A DNA stretch of 32,901 nt, from positions 22,856-55,756 of the forward strand of contig JAAVEW010000007.1 in assembly GCA_014801075.1 (NCBI GenBank), written 5' to 3'. Numbering within the stretch: the stretch's first letter is position 1; every line of letters starts with the position of its first letter. Positions 25,397 through 32,901 of this stretch are shown piece by piece. Source of the stretch: Barnesiella sp. GTDB taxonomy: Bacteria; Bacteroidota; Bacteroidia; Bacteroidales; Muribaculaceae. The notes beneath the pieces were generated by a model, which had not been told where the DNA came from, made no database searches, and was given only the letters and a program-made list of their open reading frames with translations. The translations under genes and the position numbers were made by a program.

Positions 25397-27394
25397 TTAT
25401 TTCTTGAACTTAAATGTACCGTTCAATCCTGTTTTATAATCAGTGACATTAAGTACATATAAACCCTGAGGTAAAGAAGAAATATCAATTTCGCCACCGC
25501 TGTTACCTCCAATACTAAACTGGGAAGCACTTGCTGTCAATGGCATTATGCTAAAATCAAACTCTCCAGTTTCACCCTCTGTTGCATTAACTGTTATAGT
25601 ATCATCCTGCATTTGAAAATTCAAAGTGGACACACTTCCGCCAGTAGGAATATCAACTAAGACAGGTATACCTCGTGTTTGTCCATTATCATTGTAGGCA
25701 ACTGCGGTAAAAGTAGTTGGTTTGTCAATAGTTACATCGAAATATCCTTTCTTCACATCGCTGATGCGTAATTTATTGGGAAAACGAGAGCCTTGTCTCA
25801 AACATTCAAGAATAATATGGTCTACACCCTCAATATCTGCAAGATATAATCTAACATCATAACTCGCCGCATTAGGAGAGGCCGTTAATGGTGATTTACT
25901 AACCACATCACCGTTTATATAATCATATCTCAATTTGACTTTCGGAGGAAGATAATCAATTACGAAATATGTTGAACGTAGTTCTTTATAACCCCAATTA
26001 CTTGTGAAATTCGTAGCAATTCTTGCTCGAAGATATCCTTCAACAGTTCTTTCATACTCATCTGGGTCACAATGGAATTCAAGTTCCGACATTTGTAATT
26101 CATAGGGCATACCGGGGACATAAATTTGCAGAGCAAATACTATATCCCACGTACCATCTTTTTTCAATATAGCGACGGTGAAACCATCCCCGGGTGATGT
26201 CGGTATGTCGTGTGCCGGATTAAAATAAGGATAAAACTGATATACATAATCAACCGCTTTCCAATGATCTTCTCTCAATTTACTATCATCGTCACCCGGT
26301 TCCGAACTCATCAGTTTAACATTTGTAGATGCAATCTGCATGTTATAGCCATATTCTGGCTCAACGTCGCCTATATAGAACGTTCCATTATAATCCATTT
26401 TCAAGTCGGTACTTCCTCCTCCTGACGTATTGGGAGTTCCAATCCCTACTGGATAGCTGCATCTCCATCCCAATAAATCATTAAACAAATATATGGAATT
26501 CTCATTTAAAGACCGGCATACCATACCCTTACAAAAGTCGTAAGATAATATTTTTGAGATCTTATATTGATCATTTGGAATAAAATAATTCAACGAAGTA
26601 CCATTGACCCACGTTTCGGGAGCATACAACTTCAATTGTTGATAAATAGGTAATTCCCCTTGAGTTGCTTTCGACAATCGCGCTTCAGCTGTCGAGTTCT
26701 TTCCAAGAGCTTTATCAATTTCAACTTCAAATGGAAGCATGTTAGTTTGTGGATTTCGTATTTCATTGTTCACCGGATTAAAAATATAGTTATGATAAAA
26801 TCCAAAACCTCTTATCAGATCTCTTAAAGCCAAGGACACAAAATCATACTTATCACCCGGATTGGTATCCAAAGAAAAATAAATTTCATCTAATTTAGAT
26901 TTATTATATATAATTTCAATATCCGGCTCTTCGTTTAGAAATTGGATATTTGGAACATAACGCAAATACGTAACATCTACGTCATAACACATTTCACCCA
27001 AAATCACACCTTTAATAGTTGACATTGTCGCATTATCATAAAATCCCGAACTCCCAAATTCTGGTTGTACGACATTCGTCACCTTTGAGATAGCATTACG
27101 CTGTGATCCGTTTATATTACCGACACGTACTTTTGCTCTTATAGGTAGGCACGGGGGAATATACTCTTCTACAAGTTTACAAGCATATATAAACGGCGCT
27201 TTCATTTCTTCAGGACATGATTCATCGAATTCAGGAATTATAACAGTTCCTCCATTGATGATTCTATTAATGGGCAGGTCCTCAATAAATGAGCGAATAT
27301 CATCAGAGACATAATTATAAAATTCGCTATATTCATCTGCCTTAGCCAAACTTAAGGCAAGTAGAAACGAAAACAAGCATAAAAAACGTTTCAT
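25397..27394 (-). CDS. Secreted pseudopeptidase-like protein with sorting-like C-terminus (665 aa)
   Basis: No named family recognised with certainty. Signal peptide at about 1-19. Residues about 50-312 have the pattern of Bacteroidota zinc metallopeptidases: a FDESCPEEMKAPF opening, a LALRDLIRGFGFYHN helix where active enzymes have HExxHxxGxxH, and a late block (SLNYF to NDLLGW) like the usual SLSHLD to DLGW segment. In the zinc motif Arg191, Asp192 and Arg195 replace His, Glu and His; Gly198 and His201 remain, so catalysis is unlikely. Residues about 495-575 form a beta module shared with the 401-aa protein. The last about 75 residues look like a type A sorting domain. Its ATG overlaps the previous stop by 4 nt. 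AT-rich compared with the core genes. Confidence 0.75.
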   Translation of the reverse strand: MKRFLCLFSFLLALSLAKADEYSEFYNYVSDDIRSFIEDLPINRIINGGTVIIPEFDESCPEEMKAPFIYACKLVEEYIPPCLPIRAKVRVGNINGSQRNAISKVTNVVQPEFGSSGFYDNATMSTIKGVILGEMCYDVDVTYLRYVPNIQFLNEEPDIEIIYNKSKLDEIYFSLDTNPGDKYDFVSLALRDLIRGFGFYHNYIFNPVNNEIRNPQTNMLPFEVEIDKALGKNSTAEARLSKATQGELPIYQQLKLYAPETWVNGTSLNYFIPNDQYKISKILSYDFCKGMVCRSLNENSIYLFNDLLGWRCSYPVGIGTPNTSGGGSTDLKMDYNGTFYIGDVEPEYGYNMQIASTNVKLMSSEPGDDDSKLREDHWKAVDYVYQFYPYFNPAHDIPTSPGDGFTVAILKKDGTWDIVFALQIYVPGMPYELQMSELEFHCDPDEYERTVEGYLRARIATNFTSNWGYKELRSTYFVIDYLPPKVKLRYDYINGDVVSKSPLTASPNAASYDVRLYLADIEGVDHIILECLRQGSRFPNKLRISDVKKGYFDVTIDKPTTFTAVAYNDNGQTRGIPVLVDIPTGGSVSTLNFQMQDDTITVNATEGETGEFDFSIMPLTASASQFSIGGNSGGEIDISSLPQGLYVLNVTDYKTGLNGTFKFKK

Positions 27395-28083
27395 AGTATT
27401 TTAAATTTTTGAGTTAATGTTTTGTTTTTAAAATTGTAACGTACTATAATGATTGGAGTTGAGGACATATTAAGTGGTATGGTTGTAGACTGAGAAACTA
27501 CTCCTGAAAATAATATTTGTCCCCTTAAATCTAAGATTACTAAATCCATTTCTTCCGATGTATTGATATTTAACATATCATTGTTAATATATACGCTTAT
27601 ATCATCCGGATTAATGTCATCAACATATGCTGATTGAAGTAAAATCGCTAAATCTTCCTCACACATATAATTTTTAGTATTATGAATTTCAGAACAAATC
27701 CAAGTGTCATCTTCCATTTTTACCCTTACTCTAAAATATCTTCCCCAGTATATTTCTGGATCATTTATCTCTACAGAATTTTCGGTAAAATTATCATAAC
27801 CCCACTTCATATTGAAGTCTATTAAATCTGGATGGTTCTGTGACTCAAAGAAAAGCCTTCCTTGCTTTTCATATATTAGAGATATTGCTCCTGGAGGGAT
27901 AGATACTCTAAATTTCAATTGTCCCTTACAGTCTATTTCATCATTTTTGTTAAATAATTCATAATCGTAGTCCACATTTAGTATCTTAGGCATTGTATTA
28001 CCTTCAATGTCGTCAGAATGGGCATTTGCTTTCAAATTAAAAAATGAAAGACATAGTACAAACACTATAATTTCGATTTTCAT
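27391..28083 (-). CDS. Small secreted protein with sorting-like C-terminus (230 aa)
   Basis: No family recognised. A signal peptide at about 1-21 (IEIIVFVLCLSFFNLKANA) is followed by a beta-rich domain containing YWGRYFRVRVKMEDDTW, which weakly recalls the VKMEEDYS strand region of the 570- and 401-aa paralogs. The C-terminal about 65 residues (INTSEEMDLVILDLRGQILFSG to the final QKFKIL) follow the pattern of a type A sorting domain. It overlaps both neighbours by 4 nt (ATGA), so it is made in step with the two pseudopeptidase-like proteins and may form a complex with them. That partnership is inference from gene order. Confidence 0.7.
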   Translation of the reverse strand: MKIEIIVFVLCLSFFNLKANAHSDDIEGNTMPKILNVDYDYELFNKNDEIDCKGQLKFRVSIPPGAISLIYEKQGRLFFESQNHPDLIDFNMKWGYDNFTENSVEINDPEIYWGRYFRVRVKMEDDTWICSEIHNTKNYMCEEDLAILLQSAYVDDINPDDISVYINNDMLNINTSEEMDLVILDLRGQILFSGVVSQSTTIPLNMSSTPIIIVRYNFKNKTLTQKFKIL

Positions 28084-29792
28084 CTTACTATAATTTTTGT
28101 AGTCATATATAATCCATTACTATCCATTTCTCGCTTAAAGTATATACCAGGCGACAACTTATAGTCAGATAAGGCCGAAGAGTCTCCATTATACATCAAT
28201 ACTCCATCTGAACTAAATATCTGTATAGGTCCTACCCTTTCAAAACTAGACTCTGCCTTTTTTACATTATACTTACATTCTAATAAATTGTACTTATCAT
28301 ATTCCGGTTCAAATTCAAGCGTTTCTTCTATAGTTCCATACTCGTTACTAACCTCAACCGTCACCCAACAATAGAATAAATCTGTTGTTGTACCAGTCTT
28401 TACGTGGGCTATGTACGGTTCATAGTTCCAATATATTCGTTTACCGAAACTATAATCTTCTTCCATCTTTGCTTTTAGATAATCGGCGCCAGTATAAGTT
28501 ACATTAAATGTAAGATAATATTCATCTAACGTCACATAATGTTTCTCGACATCATAAATCGAAAGAATCATCGGTTTTAATTCTAACGATATAGAAAGTG
28601 GCATTGCACTGAAATCAACTCCATTAATAGTATATGAGCATTCAATCCGCCCCTCATGATCTCCATTTATATTTACAAAATAACTTCCGGGAAGATTAAT
28701 TTTCTCTATAGTAAATTCTTCATCTTTACCCGTTGAAATTTGTTCAAACTGCCCGGACTTATTTTTTAATAAAAATTTCCATTGATAATTTGTTACTGTA
28801 TTTTCACCCTTGTCCAAATAAAATGTATGACTCGTATAAGATGAAGCTATTCCGTCATCCGCGATATCAACACTTTTAATTTTCAATCCTTTTTCCGGAA
28901 AATCCCAACCAATTGTTCTTAGCACATTGATTGTTTTATCATCTATAGCAAGTCTACAATTCCCTTTACCAAGTAAATATGACATCAAGGAATTGTTGTC
29001 CTCAAAATAGTTTAATGATAACTCAGGATTATATTGGAATGGTGCATATATTTTGTATAAGTCTGATGACGAGTTAAAAAATACATTATCGGATTTTACA
29101 AAGTTGGCCATATCATTACTTTCTTGCTCTAATTCTGTCAAAAACTGAGTATCATTACAAAGATATTTGTCATAATAAGTAGGCCAGTTGCAGTAGTAAT
29201 CAAAGTTCTTACCCGATGGTATTATACTAGAACCAAAACCTAAGGTGCGTGCAATACCTCTCATCGCAATTGTCGTTACATTATACGTATCTGTAGAAGT
29301 TCCTGAAAAGTTACAAACCCAATTAATATCTGAATTAAGCACAATAATACCATCAGGATTATCTTCAGACTCATACTGCTCATTCAATAGCTGAGAAGCT
29401 AAAGCTAATGGGCAACCCAATAATTCTGAACGCGTGTCAGAAAAATAATATACCTCAGATTCCATAGCAACATCGGAGCTCAATGGTTCAAAAAAAATTC
29501 CAATATAAATAGGTTGCCTATTTGAGATTTTTGCTTCCCATAGAGTAGCCGCAGCCGAAAGGGCTACTTTCATCGAATCAGGAACTTCGTCAAAATAGAC
29601 AAGGTTAATGTTACCTTTATTACTGGAGAGTCGACGTGCTTTTGCAGGGAGTTTTTGATTTTCAAAATTTACATTCCCTGTCTTAATTTTGTCCACATAT
29701 CTTATGGAATATCTTTGAGAATTCACTGACTGAGTAAAACCCGGCATTACGCTTGAAATCAAAAGCGCAATAAATAATAATAATCTAAACAT
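28080..29792 (-). CDS. Secreted pseudopeptidase-like protein with sorting-like C-terminus (570 aa)
   Basis: Signal peptide at about 1-20. Residues about 60-298 follow a zinc-metallopeptidase layout: FDEVPDSMKVALSAAATLWE, a helix AMRGIARTLGFGSS in the place of HExxHxxGxxH, and a closing SLMSYLLGKG to LRTIGWDF block. Arg178, Gly179, Arg182 and Ser188 replace the expected His, Glu, His and His; only Gly185 of the motif is kept, so it should not bind catalytic zinc. Residues about 305-410 and 410-500 are beta modules shared with the 401-aa protein. The last about 55 residues (IQIFSSDGVLMYNG to KIIVR) resemble a type A sorting domain. It begins 9 nt after the DUF3244 gene stop and overlaps the next gene by 4 nt. 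AT-rich. Confidence 0.75.
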   Translation of the reverse strand: MFRLLLFIALLISSVMPGFTQSVNSQRYSIRYVDKIKTGNVNFENQKLPAKARRLSSNKGNINLVYFDEVPDSMKVALSAAATLWEAKISNRQPIYIGIFFEPLSSDVAMESEVYYFSDTRSELLGCPLALASQLLNEQYESEDNPDGIIVLNSDINWVCNFSGTSTDTYNVTTIAMRGIARTLGFGSSIIPSGKNFDYYCNWPTYYDKYLCNDTQFLTELEQESNDMANFVKSDNVFFNSSSDLYKIYAPFQYNPELSLNYFEDNNSLMSYLLGKGNCRLAIDDKTINVLRTIGWDFPEKGLKIKSVDIADDGIASSYTSHTFYLDKGENTVTNYQWKFLLKNKSGQFEQISTGKDEEFTIEKINLPGSYFVNINGDHEGRIECSYTINGVDFSAMPLSISLELKPMILSIYDVEKHYVTLDEYYLTFNVTYTGADYLKAKMEEDYSFGKRIYWNYEPYIAHVKTGTTTDLFYCWVTVEVSNEYGTIEETLEFEPEYDKYNLLECKYNVKKAESSFERVGPIQIFSSDGVLMYNGDSSALSDYKLSPGIYFKREMDSNGLYMTTKIIVR

Positions 29793-29801
29793 AGTTATAT
29801 A

Positions 29802-30164
29802 CTAATTTTCAACTGTAATAATTCCCACTCCGCTCCAATCTTCACTTACAATTGAGATGGTATAGTCACCCGGCGTGATAACGGTAAATACAACATTAAT
29901 CTCCGACGAATAGTCTACGAGCATTCCGCTATTATCATAAAGAAATATTTCGGCCTCAATGCACTCACGCCCAATAACTGTTATTGCGTGTGTGTCAGTA
30001 TCATAATAAATATCCACTATTGACCGTGCCGGTGCTCTATTCCAATCCTTATTTCCTGAGGAGGTATTACCTTTATCTATTGTGATGGGAACTTTTACTT
30101 CTTCGGCTGACGCAATAAATATGTGGAACAGCAACAATGTCAATGTAAGAAACAACTTTTTCAT
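29802..30164 (-). CDS. DUF3244-like small secreted protein
   Basis: A 120-residue exported protein and first gene of the secreted-protein operon. I place the start at the ATG at 30164, which directly opens the signal peptide (MKKLFLTLTLLLFHIFIASA); an in-frame TTG two codons earlier is possible. The mature protein matches the DUF3244 pattern: NRAPARSIVDIYYD, a central IEAEIFLYDNSGMLVDY strand pair, and VITPGDYTISIVSE before a final strand. DUF3244 proteins are small Ig-like secreted proteins of Bacteroidota with unknown role. It might act as a chaperone, ligand or partner for the downstream pseudopeptidase-like proteins; nothing in the sequence proves this. Confidence 0.7.
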   Translation of the reverse strand: MKKLFLTLTLLLFHIFIASAEEVKVPITIDKGNTSSGNKDWNRAPARSIVDIYYDTDTHAITVIGRECIEAEIFLYDNSGMLVDYSSEINVVFTVITPGDYTISIVSEDWSGVGIITVEN

Positions 30165-30201
30165 CTGCAATAAATTTTGATTTTAATGATTATATTTTTC
30201 A

Positions 30202-30233
30202 CGAAAATACACTCATTAAAATTTAAAAGCAAA
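30202..30233 (-). promoter_or_regulatory. Promoter of the secreted-protein operon
   Basis: Minus-strand TTTG (30230-30233), 20 nt spacer, TATTTTCG (30202-30209), one mismatch from TAnnTTTG. The leader to the ATG at 30164 is about 30 nt. Further upstream an imperfect 15-nt dyad at 30351-30365 could be a regulator site. The rest of the gap up to 30430 is AT-rich without a gene. Confidence 0.6.
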
Positions 30234-30430
30234 TAAAAAGTTTAATTTCAAACTGTACAATCACTTGATAATCATATTATTATAAATCAAGCAGAATGTG
30301 CTTATTTAATATTGCTGTAGATAGTTTAATTAAAACTCATTTTTACTGGCGTAAAGGTCTTTTACAACAGAAATCATGTTTAATCTGCCACCCCCTGAGT
30401 TAACGCTTTTTAGGTCGTCATCTTGGACTC

Positions 30431-32131
30431 CTAACCCAAATCATTAATAAGTCGTTTAATGTAGATTCCGAGATTAGTGTCATGTTCTCCTATACCGAGT
30501 TTCTTGCGAATGGTACTGCTTATATTATAATGACCTTTGAGTTGTAGATACTCTCCAACTTCTTTCCCTTTAAGTCCGATAGCATATAAACACACGTATC
30601 CTATCTCATCTTCAGATAACCCATGCGATTCAAGATAATGTATAAAGTTGGGGTTAGAGGCTGAAAAAGCATGGCGAGTAGATTCGATAAAAGACTGTCT
30701 GTCTTTTCTAATATTTTCAATCCATTTTTTATACGGTACAGCATAAGATTCGTTATCCGAGATTTCACTTGCAAGAAGTCCGTTAAGAAGATTAAGTCGT
30801 ACATTTATTGCTTCTTTAATCGGAACTGATATTTCAGCCTGTTCATTAAGCAGATTCCTAAGATTTTCGCGTTCGTATTCGAGTTCTGTTTTTTCTAATC
30901 TAAGATTTTCAACTTCCAATTCAGCAGTTCTGTTCTCCAACTTCAGATTAAGATTATTTTGTTCTGCAATTATACGTTTTACTTTATTGGAATGATAGCT
31001 GAAATAGATGATACCGGCCGAAACAATCAGCACCATAATTGCTATTATACTGTATTTGATTATGGAGTCCTTGGTCTGGATATTTCTTAAATTTGAAATT
31101 TCAATATCATATTTTTTTTCTGCAAAAAGTAAGTCGTTAGAAAATAACCCTGTAAGCTGCCTCTGTGAAGTATATAAATAATCCTCATATGCCGATAGTG
31201 CCCCGGCATAATCTCCGGCCATTTTTAAAACTTCTGATTTAATCGAATAGTATTTTAATGAGTCTGACGTATCAGGTCCTATTTCAATATCATCAAGTAA
31301 TGATAAAGCACGCTCTGTTTCTTTAATTTTAGAGTAGCCTCGCACCACATTCAGCAATATATCATCTGGAACATAAACATTTTCATAACTTTTCAACGCC
31401 TCTCGAATATCTTCCTCGGGAGCATATTCTATCAAATAAGAGAGATAATAGTCATTGTAAAACTGAAGCATGTCGGGGCGTATTGCCAATAGTTCCTGAC
31501 AAACTGCAACAAGACTGTCAGACCGAAATTTATTTTTCAGCAATACACTCATGTTAAGAGCCTTTGAAAAACTCTTAATGGCTGATGCATAATCACCATT
31601 GGTCTTATACAAGTCCCCCGCCCGCAAATGATTATTAACAAATTCATCTATTTTGTATTGTTTATAATAAAGGACAGCCTGCCCTACATATACGCGGGCG
31701 AGGACGAGGGTGTCGGTTACATCTTTCAGTTCGAGGGCATCGATACATGAAGCCATTGCGTTGGCATCGTCGCCTCGGTTGCGGTAGATGCAACCCTGAT
31801 AGTAGAGGGTGCGCAGACGTTCGTCGGGTGTACCGTGCTCAAGGTAGTAGTCAATGGCGGGCTGCAAAACATCAAATGAGGTTGTATCGATATAATTCTT
31901 GTCAAGTGCCATTGACATCAGCAGGGCGTAACGGGCACGCTGTTCATCGCCGCGGAGGCTGCGGGAGTCGATTGCATTGAGTATGGCCAACGAGGAGTCG
32001 GGTTGCGACTCAATAAGAAGCTCGGCTTCGTTAATGGCATCATCGGTCGCCGAGTTGTGATGACAACCCGTTATCGTCACTATCACGGCCAACACGGCGA
32101 CATATATAATAAGTATTCTGCTTTGCTTCAT
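30431..32131 (-). CDS. TPR lipoprotein with transmembrane, coiled-coil and C-terminal HTH-like region
   Basis: A 566-residue protein counted from the ATG at 32131; the frame stays open upstream, but that part overlaps nadE and is Pro/Arg-rich, so it is rejected. The N-terminus has a lipoprotein-type signal (Cys at 23 in TITGC). Residues about 30-340 are TPR-like helix pairs, about 357-379 a transmembrane helix, about 383-436 a coiled coil, and about 500-562 a LuxR-like helical region (GLSEDEIGYVCLYAIGLKGKEVGEYL, then STIRKKLGI). This layout is common in Bacteroidota and suggests a membrane-bound sensor-regulator with TPRs outside and the DNA-binding-like end inside. It lies directly upstream of the secreted-protein operon. 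Base composition switches from GC-rich to AT-rich at about 31680. Confidence 0.78.
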   Translation of the reverse strand: MKQSRILIIYVAVLAVIVTITGCHHNSATDDAINEAELLIESQPDSSLAILNAIDSRSLRGDEQRARYALLMSMALDKNYIDTTSFDVLQPAIDYYLEHGTPDERLRTLYYQGCIYRNRGDDANAMASCIDALELKDVTDTLVLARVYVGQAVLYYKQYKIDEFVNNHLRAGDLYKTNGDYASAIKSFSKALNMSVLLKNKFRSDSLVAVCQELLAIRPDMLQFYNDYYLSYLIEYAPEEDIREALKSYENVYVPDDILLNVVRGYSKIKETERALSLLDDIEIGPDTSDSLKYYSIKSEVLKMAGDYAGALSAYEDYLYTSQRQLTGLFSNDLLFAEKKYDIEISNLRNIQTKDSIIKYSIIAIMVLIVSAGIIYFSYHSNKVKRIIAEQNNLNLKLENRTAELEVENLRLEKTELEYERENLRNLLNEQAEISVPIKEAINVRLNLLNGLLASEISDNESYAVPYKKWIENIRKDRQSFIESTRHAFSASNPNFIHYLESHGLSEDEIGYVCLYAIGLKGKEVGEYLQLKGHYNISSTIRKKLGIGEHDTNLGIYIKRLINDLG

Positions 32132-32160
32132 CATCGTTAACATGAGGGGAGGAGGTAGTT

Positions 32161-32901
32161 TTAGCGGCTGGGGGGATTGAGCCAGAGGGCGGAGGAGGCG
32201 TCGGAGGGCATGCGCCAGTCGCCGCGGGGTGAGAGGCATACGCTGCCCACTTTGGGGCCGTCGGGGAGGCAGGAGCGCTTGAATTGCTGGTTGAAGAAGC
32301 GGCGGAAGAATACTTTGATCCACTTCGCTATCTCAGCTTCGCGGCCGGGGAAGGCGTGGCAGGCGAGGTATTCGATTTTTTCGGGGGTGAATCCGTAGCG
32401 CAGGGTGTAGTAGAGGAAGAAGTCGTGGAGTTCGTAGGGGCCCACGAGGTCCTCGGTGCGCTGCGCTATGGTGCCGTCGGAGGCGGCGGGGGTCAGTTCG
32501 GGACTGATGGGGGTGTCGATGACGTCGATGAGGGCGGCGCGGGCTTCGTCGTTGTCGATTGTCGCCACGAAGTATCTGACGAGATGTCGCACGAGGGTTT
32601 TCGGCACACCGGCATTGACACCGTACATCGACATGTGGTCGCCGTTGTAGGTGGCCCAGCCGAGGGCGAGTTCGGAGAGGTCGCCGGTGCCGAGCACCAT
32701 GCCGCCCGTCTGGTTGGCTATGTCCATTAGTATCTGGGTGCGTTCGCGGGCCTGCGAGTTTTCGTAGGTAACGTCGGTCACCGAGGGGTCATGGCCTATG
32801 TCGCGAAAATGGAGGTTGACGGCGTCGGCAATAGGTATCTCGCGCATGGTGATGCCGAGGGTGCGCATCATGGTGAGGGCATTGTTGTAGGTGCGGCCGG
32901 T
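32161..32901 (-). CDS. nadE: NAD+ synthetase, C-terminal part
   Basis: Partial gene entering from the right edge; 246 residues of the C-terminal synthetase domain are visible, starting [10 protein letters not shown] at the window boundary. The enzyme amidates nicotinic acid adenine dinucleotide to NAD+ with ATP. Conserved segments: [46 protein letters not shown] and the late [12 protein letters not shown]. These fit the glutamine-dependent type, whose N-terminal nitrilase-like glutaminase domain would lie outside the window. The TPR lipoprotein gene begins 29 nt after its stop, so cotranscription is likely. Confidence 0.95.
   Translation of the reverse strand, partial: TGRTYNNALTMMRTLGITMREIPIADAVNLHFRDIGHDPSVTDVTYENSQARERTQILMDIANQTGGMVLGTGDLSELALGWATYNGDHMSMYGVNAGVPKTLVRHLVRYFVATIDNDEARAALIDVIDTPISPELTPAASDGTIAQRTEDLVGPYELHDFFLYYTLRYGFTPEKIEYLACHAFPGREAEIAKWIKVFFRRFFNQQFKRSCLPDGPKVGSVCLSPRGDWRMPSDASSALWLNPPSR

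Noticed and set aside
32132-32323. N-terminal extension of the TPR lipoprotein frame
   Set aside because: It overlaps the conserved end of nadE, is Pro/Arg-rich, and would bury the lipoprotein signal peptide.
1-32901. CRISPR arrays, tRNA or rRNA genes, transposase or integrase genes
   Set aside because: No regularly spaced identical repeats, no cloverleaf or rRNA-like stretch and no transposase or recombinase protein motif was seen in the gaps or frames.

Overview
The window looks like a chromosomal segment from a member of the Bacteroidales, most likely close to Muribaculaceae. The genus assignment is inference. The sequence evidence is: repeated promoter boxes of the Bacteroidota primary sigma factor type (TAnnTTTG, often with TTTG about 20 nt upstream); a TamB-TsaD gene pair; a DUF4252 lipoprotein beside an ECF sigma factor; a DUF3244 secreted protein; a BioG-BioC fusion; and secreted proteins with C-terminal sorting-like domains. 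Housekeeping genes are GC-rich with AT-rich intergenic DNA.

Layout. 1-4.3 kb (minus strand): bioG-bioC fusion, bioD, aroE, a YeiH-type transporter and the start of a ComEC-like gene (cut by the window edge). 4.5-6.4 kb: a ROK glucokinase (minus) and a divergent SIMPL-domain protein (plus), each with its own promoter in the shared gap. 6.7-8.7 kb (minus): gmd-fcl, the GDP-L-fucose operon. 8.9-10.6 kb (plus): ECF sigma factor, membrane-anchored putative anti-sigma partner, DUF4252 lipoprotein. 10.8-12.2 kb (minus): Amt ammonium transporter, with a nested inverted-repeat element on one side and similar degenerate words on the other. 12.7-14.8 kb (minus): small outer-membrane barrel and a TlpA-like thioredoxin protein. 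15.1-23.0 kb (plus): tamB-tsaD-glycosyltransferase-cinA operon ending in a strong hairpin. 23.1-23.25 kb: a perfect GC-rich inverted repeat pair. 23.3-30.2 kb (minus): an AT-rich accessory region of secreted proteins. 30.4-32.9 kb (minus): a TPR/transmembrane/HTH-like lipoprotein and the 3' part of nadE.

The most unusual part is 23.3-31.7 kb. A tightly coupled operon (DUF3244 protein, 570-aa protein, 230-aa protein, 665-aa protein) encodes two large secreted proteins that resemble zinc metallopeptidases in overall pattern. In both, the two histidines and the glutamate of HExxHxxGxxH are replaced (RGIARTLGFGS and RDLIRGFGFYH), so they look like pseudopeptidases. A separate 401-aa gene is a mosaic: its middle is roughly 90% identical in DNA to part of the 570-aa gene, and its next segment matches the 665-aa protein. 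The adjacent TPR-HTH protein shows an abrupt base-composition change inside its reading frame, so recombination may have reached into it. A working model (inference) is a locally regulated set of surface or secreted proteins diversified by module exchange.
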